A program made the position numbers and the translations under genes. From contig CALCRD010000030.1 of NCBI GenBank assembly GCA_937894355.1, positions 1 through 8,102 on the forward strand: a stretch of 8,102 bases of DNA, given 5' to 3'. The notes under the pieces are model-generated. The model made no database searches. It was not told the origin of the DNA and saw nothing but the letters and a program-made list of their open reading frames with translations. Of this stretch, positions 5,023-8,102 are shown piece after piece (the first letter of the stretch is position 1; each line of letters starts with the position of its first letter). Source of the stretch: an uncultured Bacillus sp. (GTDB lineage: Bacteria > Bacillota > Bacilli > Bacillales > Cytobacillaceae).

Positions 5023-6189
5023 ATGACTGTTAAATTACGGGAAAAAGAAATTTACACGAATTTAATGGAAAGCGCTAAAAGAATTGGGCAAATAGGAGAA
5101 AAGGAGGCTTTACAGGCTGATGAAAATCGTACTCTTTCACAAAATGTGATTGATGCGATTGTTGAAGAAGGAATTCATAGATTAATCATACCGAAAGATT
5201 ACGGCCATCCACAAATTGATTTTACAACATTCGCAGAAATGGTTAAAACCGTAGGCTACTATAACTTATCAGCAGCATGGTTAACTTATTTCTATTCACT
5301 TCATAACAGTTGGGTAGCCTTTATGCCTAAGCATCGAATGGATGAAATTTATAATAGTGGGGGGCTAATTGCAGATATTTTTGCACCTGTTGGGAAAGTG
5401 GAACCTTGTGAAGGTGGATATCGCTTAAATGGTCAGTGGAATTATGTAAGCGGTGTCAATAGCGCAACCTGGATCAGTGTAGGTGCAATGTATCATTTTG
5501 AAGGAGAAGAAATACCGCACCATTTATTATTGGCTGCGGAGATTTCAGAGTTTACTGTCATTAACAATTGGGATTCCTTGGGTTTAAGAGGATCTGGCAG
5601 TAATACAGTTATTGCTGAAGATCTTTTTATTCCAGAGGATATGGTCATAAACTTCACAAAAGTAATGGAAAATCGAAAGCCTGACAAGTATGAAGTTGAT
5701 GAAGGGTATTTATATTATCATGTACCATTCTTTTCAGCATTCTTTTTTGGATTTGGGGCAATGGCGATCGGTGCCGCAGAAAGAGTATTAGATGAGTATA
5801 AGGAACGAACAAGTAAAAGAATTCGTATTTTTGGACAACATGAGGGTGAGTCGGCGAAAGCTCAGCGTGTATTAGCTGAGTTGACATTAAAGCAAAAGGC
5901 TTCGGTTGGATTATTGAAAGAATATATTACTATGCTAGAAAAAGACAATGGACAATATCATCCAAGTGAATATCACGCCATGCGGGCCACTATTATTCAA
6001 AATTGTATTGATATTGCAGTAAAAGCCACATTAGCTATGGGTGCTACATCTATTCTAAAAGGAAGCCCCTTTGAAATGATCACTAGAGATTTAATTACCA
6101 TTGGTACACATATGACTTCGTTATATGAGGATGCAATTGAAGCCTATGGAAAAGACCTATTTGGCTTTGAGGGAAACGCACTGGGATAA
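5023..6189 (+). CDS. Group D flavin-dependent aromatic monooxygenase, oxygenase component (acyl-CoA dehydrogenase fold)
   Basis: This 388-residue protein has the acyl-CoA dehydrogenase fold: an N-terminal helical part (LSQNVIDAIVEEGIHRLIIPKDYGH), a central beta domain (YRLNGQWNYVSGVNSATWISVGA and WDSLGLRGSGSNTV, about 130-205) and a C-terminal helical bundle (AIGAAERVLDEYKER to the end). The length and the GxWnyvSGv and GLRGSGSN motifs fit two-component monooxygenases such as HsaA and 4-hydroxyphenylacetate hydroxylase C2, which use reduced flavin and oxygen to add an ortho hydroxyl to a phenol. I prefer this to a true acyl-CoA dehydrogenase because of the adjacent catechol dioxygenase and ring-fission hydrolase. 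The catalytic Glu of acyl-CoA dehydrogenases cannot be placed with confidence. No flavin reductase is encoded in the window, so one must be supplied from elsewhere. A GAGAGAGGG ribosome binding site precedes the ATG. Confidence 0.82.
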   Translation: MTVKLREKEIYTNLMESAKRIGQIGEKEALQADENRTLSQNVIDAIVEEGIHRLIIPKDYGHPQIDFTTFAEMVKTVGYYNLSAAWLTYFYSLHNSWVAFMPKHRMDEIYNSGGLIADIFAPVGKVEPCEGGYRLNGQWNYVSGVNSATWISVGAMYHFEGEEIPHHLLLAAEISEFTVINNWDSLGLRGSGSNTVIAEDLFIPEDMVINFTKVMENRKPDKYEVDEGYLYYHVPFFSAFFFGFGAMAIGAAERVLDEYKERTSKRIRIFGQHEGESAKAQRVLAELTLKQKASVGLLKEYITMLEKDNGQYHPSEYHAMRATIIQNCIDIAVKATLAMGATSILKGSPFEMITRDLITIGTHMTSLYEDAIEAYGKDLFGFEGNALG

Positions 6190-6239
6190 GAGGAGCCTTT
6201 AATACTTAACCAAAATCATGAAACAAGGAAGTGTTACGG

Positions 6240-7157
6240 ATGGTAATGAGAATTGGAAGAGTTGAGTTAAGAGTCATGGATATGGATCGGTCGATTGATT
6301 TTTACACCAATGTCTTGGGGTTAGAAATCGTTGGAAGAAGTAAAAATCAAGCCTATTTTAAAGCGTGGGATGAATATGATCATCACAGTTTAATCTTAAC
6401 AGCAGCTGATGCACCTGGGCTTGCGTCATTTGGTTTGAAGGTTGCAAATAATGATGAACTGGCTAGTTTAGAAAAAAGAGTGGAGCAGTTTGGTTTACCA
6501 ACAAAGAGGGTTTCCAAAGGGGAAAGACTAGGTGAAGGTGAGTACATCCGTTTTGAGCTGCCAACGGGTCACCAATGTGAGTTATATTACGATATTGAAC
6601 GAGTTGGAACAAAAGTGGGGGTTCTAAACCCGGATCCATGGCCGGATAATCTTAGTGGAATTGCCCCTCATCGTCTCGATCATATTGCGATTACAGGTGA
6701 AGACGTTAATCATGCAACGCGCTTTTTTACTGATGTTCTTAATTTTGGACAAAGTGAGAAAATTGTAGCGGGTGAGAATGGGGAATTGGAACTTGCGAGT
6801 TTCTTGTTTGCTAAAAACGGAGGAAAGCCCCATGATATAGCCTTTGTGAAAGGCCCTAATAATATGTTTAATCACGTGGGATTTTACGTTGACTCATGGG
6901 AGCAGGTTTTAAGGGCAGCCGATATCACGACAAAAAATAATGTACCGTCGGCTCTTACACCCCAGCGTCATGGGATTACAAGGGGGTTAACAACCTATTT
7001 CTTTGATCCAAACGGAAATTGCAACGAAGCCTTCTCACATGGGTACATTACGTATCCTGATTTCCCAACGATTACCTGGACAGAGGATAATTTTGATACA
7101 GCCATGTTATATCATTACCGGAAACAACCAGAAGCAATTGTTAATGGGACTGTTTAG
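6240..7157 (+). CDS. Catechol 2,3-dioxygenase (extradiol, type I vicinal oxygen chelate fold)
   Basis: This 305-residue enzyme opens catechol next to the two hydroxyls, using non-heme Fe(II), to give 2-hydroxymuconate semialdehyde or a substituted analogue. It has two glyoxalase-like halves (about 1-125 and 145-275). In the C-terminal half the iron ligands are His148 (RLDHIAI), His212 (FNHVGFYV) and Glu263 (NGNCNEAF); second-sphere residues matching XylE are His198 (KPHDIAF), His244 (PQRHGIT) and Tyr253 (TTYFFDP). Length matches XylE-type enzymes (about 307). I use ATG 6240, because AAGGAA at 6225-6230 is nine bases upstream; a GTG at 6231 directly abuts that site, and ATG 6246 is also possible. 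The stop codon is one base before the ferredoxin start, so the two genes are almost certainly co-translated. Confidence 0.95.
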   Translation: MVMRIGRVELRVMDMDRSIDFYTNVLGLEIVGRSKNQAYFKAWDEYDHHSLILTAADAPGLASFGLKVANNDELASLEKRVEQFGLPTKRVSKGERLGEGEYIRFELPTGHQCELYYDIERVGTKVGVLNPDPWPDNLSGIAPHRLDHIAITGEDVNHATRFFTDVLNFGQSEKIVAGENGELELASFLFAKNGGKPHDIAFVKGPNNMFNHVGFYVDSWEQVLRAADITTKNNVPSALTPQRHGITRGLTTYFFDPNGNCNEAFSHGYITYPDFPTITWTEDNFDTAMLYHYRKQPEAIVNGTV

Positions 7158-7158
7158 T

Positions 7159-7449
7159 ATGGCAAAGTATAAAATTACGGTAAAAAATTACGAGAGCGCT
7201 ATATATGAGTGTAGGGAAGAACAGGATTTGTTAGGTCAGGCCATTCTCGCCCGGGTTCCTTTTAGCGTGGCATGCCGAAGTGGAGGCTGCGGTATCTGTA
7301 AAATCAAAGTAATCGATGGTCGATACCAACGAGGAATCTGTTCAAAAAAAACATTGCCAGATGAAGAAAGAGAAAATAACTACAGCCTGGCTTGTAAAAC
7401 CTATCCTAAAAGTGACATGGTTATTTCAGTTGAAAATATTCGAAGGTAA
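7159..7449 (+). CDS. [2Fe-2S] ferredoxin, XylT-like, dioxygenase partner
   Basis: This 96-residue protein is a plant-type (chloroplast-type) ferredoxin. The cluster ligands are Cys39, Cys44 and Cys47 in ACRSGGCGICK (C-x4-C-x2-C) and Cys79 in SLACKTYP, with the usual C-terminal beta strand DMVISVENI. In Pseudomonas TOL plasmids a similar small ferredoxin, XylT, sits beside the catechol 2,3-dioxygenase and re-reduces its iron when it is inactivated by oxidation, particularly by 4-alkylcatechols. The 1-base spacing behind the dioxygenase gene supports the same job here. I start at ATG 7159; an upstream ATG at 7003 in the same frame would overlap the dioxygenase by 155 bases and add unrelated residues. 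It could instead feed electrons to another oxygenase, but the nearby flavin monooxygenase family does not need a ferredoxin. Cys18 and Cys61 are additional cysteines outside the cluster pattern. Confidence 0.88.
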   Translation: MAKYKITVKNYESAIYECREEQDLLGQAILARVPFSVACRSGGCGICKIKVIDGRYQRGICSKKTLPDEERENNYSLACKTYPKSDMVISVENIRR

Positions 7450-7485
7450 CACGCTTAAGGTAGTTAATATGAAGTAAAAGATAAA

Positions 7486-7540
7486 ACCCTATAGAGTAGA
7501 CCTTTTTGATAGTGTCTACTCTATAGGGTACTTCTATTTT
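7486..7540 (+). terminator. Intrinsic terminator after the catabolic operon
   Basis: ACCCTATAGAGTAGAC (7486-7501) and GTCTACTCTATAGGGT (7514-7529) pair perfectly over 16 bp around a 12-base loop. A T-rich stretch (ATTTTT, 7536-7541) begins about six bases after the stem, and an A-rich run precedes it, so it could act in both directions. It lies 36 bases after the ferredoxin stop codon and probably ends the four-gene transcript; the EthD-like gene to the right has its own promoter. Confidence 0.8.
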
Positions 7541-7542
7541 TA

Positions 7543-7573
7543 GTGGAAAAAAATTCATAAAATTCTTTTCCAC
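7543..7573. repeat. Second hairpin, 13-bp stem with one mismatch
   Basis: GTGGAAAAAAATT (7543-7555) and AATTCTTTTCCAC (7561-7573) form an inverted repeat with one A-C mismatch and a five-base loop, CATAA. It starts immediately after the terminator and borders a GC-rich structured block, so it may be the edge of a repeat element rather than a second terminator. No T-run follows it. Confidence 0.55.
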
Positions 7574-7625
7574 ATAAGCGCAACTAAGGCGGTTGCCTGC
7601 GCATAAAGGCTTGGCGCCAGCGAAG
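7574..7625. repeat. GC-rich structured block, possible dispersed intergenic repeat
   Basis: This ~52-base stretch is far richer in G and C than the AT-rich DNA around it and is dense in short inverted repeats. GCGCA (7578-7582) pairs with TGCGC (7598-7602), GCAAC (7580-7584) with GTTGC (7592-7596) as an alternative, GCCT (7595-7598) with AGGC (7607-7610), and TGGCGCCA (7612-7619) is a perfect palindrome. It has no open frame. The composition and layout resemble the small palindromic repeats scattered through many Bacillus genomes, but one copy in one window cannot prove a repeat family. Confidence 0.35.
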
Positions 7626-7675
7626 TTATCTAATAAAAATTATTAGATAATACAGCCTATACTTAACATCTAATA
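7626..7675. promoter_or_regulatory. Perfect 11-bp inverted repeat plus a third half-site, candidate operator
   Basis: TTATCTAATAA (7626-7636) and TTATTAGATAA (7640-7650) are exact reverse complements separated by AAA. The inner half-site ATCTAATA recurs as a direct copy at 7668-7675. The cluster lies upstream of the EthD-gene promoter, its third half-site about 50 bases before the -35 box, a position suited to an activator. A short RNA hairpin is the alternative, but no T-run follows. Confidence 0.4.
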
Positions 7676-7725
7676 GCTCATCTATAAAATAATTTATAAA
7701 AAATTATCAGAAAATAAAAAATATA

Positions 7726-7755
7726 TTGACGGAAAAACAACATTAATAATATACT
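7726..7755 (+). promoter_or_regulatory. Sigma-A-like promoter of the EthD-family gene
   Basis: TTGACG (7726-7731) and TATACT (7750-7755) are 18 bases apart, a near-consensus housekeeping promoter. Transcription starting near 7762 would give a leader of about 60 bases. That leader contains TATAAAT (7786-7792) and ATTTATA (7803-7809), a weak all-AT hairpin that ends right at the GGGAGG ribosome binding site (7810-7815). Confidence 0.6.
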
Positions 7756-7824
7756 AATTATAGAAATATCGTAAAAAAAACGTCATATAAATTTTTCATA
7801 ACATTTATAGGGAGGAAGATAGGA

Positions 7825-8102
7825 ATGGTTAAGTTAGTTGCAATTTATAAAAAGCCGGAGAATATAGAAACCTTTGATCAACATTATCAAGAAATACATG
7901 CTCCACTTGCTAGCAAAATGCCAGGACTTAGAAAGCTAGAAGTGAACAAAATTTATGGAACCCCCGCTGGTGAAAGCCCCTTTTATTTAATTGCTGAAAT
8001 GTATTTTGACAATAAGCAGGCGTTACAGGAAGCCCTCACTTCTCCTGAGGGGAAAGCTGCCGGGAAAGATTTAATGGGATTTGCAGGTAAAGTCGTTTCC
8101 AT
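7825..8102 (+). CDS. EthD family protein (partial, runs off the window)
   Basis: Ninety-two codons are visible without a stop before the window ends. The protein begins MVKLVAIYKKPENIETFDQH and continues YQEIHAPLASKMPGLRKLEV, which matches the EthD/dimeric alpha-beta barrel signature 'FxxHYxexHaPLaxxlPGl', followed by FYLIAEMYFD and QEALTSPEGKAAGKDLMGFA, also typical. Family members are small proteins of about 100 residues, so only the last few codons are missing. EthD was named from ether-degradation clusters; its biochemical role is not settled, and relatives occur beside several oxidative catabolic operons. It starts at ATG 7825 behind GGGAGG (nine bases), has its own promoter and is separated from the meta-cleavage operon by a terminator, so it may open another transcript of the same catabolic region. 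Function in this pathway is inference. Confidence 0.85.
   Translation, partial: MVKLVAIYKKPENIETFDQHYQEIHAPLASKMPGLRKLEVNKIYGTPAGESPFYLIAEMYFDNKQALQEALTSPEGKAAGKDLMGFAGKVVS

Noticed and set aside
4611..6875. Minus-strand ORFs of 61-83 codons at 4611-4796, 5493-5687, 5654-5887 and 6624-6875
   Set aside because: Each is antisense to a well-supported catabolic gene and has no coding signature of its own.
7003..7158. ATG at 7003 as the ferredoxin start
   Set aside because: It would overlap the dioxygenase gene by 155 bases and add 52 residues unlike any ferredoxin; ATG 7159 gives the normal length.
7608..7627. TTGGCGCC...AAGTT as a sigma-54 promoter
   Set aside because: The -12 element lacks the needed TTGC/GC dinucleotide at the right spacing and the position does not serve a gene; it is better explained as part of the structured block.
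1..8102. CRISPR array, tRNA, rRNA, integrase or transposase genes
   Set aside because: I saw no regularly spaced repeats, tRNA-like cloverleaf or recombinase motifs on either strand.

Overview
The window looks like chromosomal DNA from a low-GC, endospore-forming Firmicute of the Bacillaceae type. The evidence is the RNase G end / rplU / prp / rpmA gene order, strong AAGGAGG-type ribosome binding sites, an L27 with the MLKMDLQFF N-terminal extension typical of Firmicutes, and AT-rich intergenic DNA. I cannot name a species.

Region 1 (1-1410) is a conserved housekeeping block: the 3' end of a ribonuclease G/E-family gene, a sigma-A-like promoter, a structured 5' leader matching the expected place of the L21 autoregulatory leader, then rplU (L21), prp (the cysteine protease that trims L27) and rpmA (L27), closed by a strong intrinsic terminator. 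In Bacillus subtilis rpmA is followed by spo0B and obg. Here it is followed by unrelated genes, so this point is probably an insertion or rearrangement boundary.

Region 2 (1411-4137) holds a secreted zinc N-acetylmuramoyl-L-alanine amidase of the CwlD kind, which converges on a minus-strand regulator. The regulator reads as one protein of about 603 residues with XylR_N-like, V4R-like and PucR-type HTH regions. As given, it is split into two reading frames inside the V4R domain. This is either a real frameshift mutation, possibly slippage in a tandem ACAT repeat, or a sequence error. It faces the catabolic genes across a 157-bp divergent promoter region that contains a perfect 20-bp palindrome.

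Region 3 (4138-7540) is a compact four-gene plus-strand operon for aromatic ring meta-cleavage: a meta-cleavage-product (C-C bond) hydrolase, a group D (acyl-CoA dehydrogenase fold) flavin monooxygenase oxygenase component, an extradiol catechol 2,3-dioxygenase, and a XylT-like [2Fe-2S] ferredoxin. The inferred route is phenolic substrate, hydroxylation to a catechol, extradiol cleavage, then hydrolysis of the ring-fission product, with the ferredoxin keeping the dioxygenase iron reduced. The flavin reductase partner and the lower pathway (hydratase, aldolase, acylating aldehyde dehydrogenase) are not in the window. A perfect 16-bp hairpin ends the operon.

Region 4 (7541-8102) is a 280-base non-coding stretch with a second hairpin, a GC-rich structured block that may be a dispersed repeat, a perfect 11-bp inverted repeat with an extra half-site, and a sigma-A-like promoter. 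It leads into the start of an EthD-family gene that runs off the window. The regulator plus the phenol/catechol genes form the most interesting system here: a meta-cleavage operon apparently controlled by a V4R/PucR hybrid regulator rather than by a sigma-54 XylR/DmpR-type activator.
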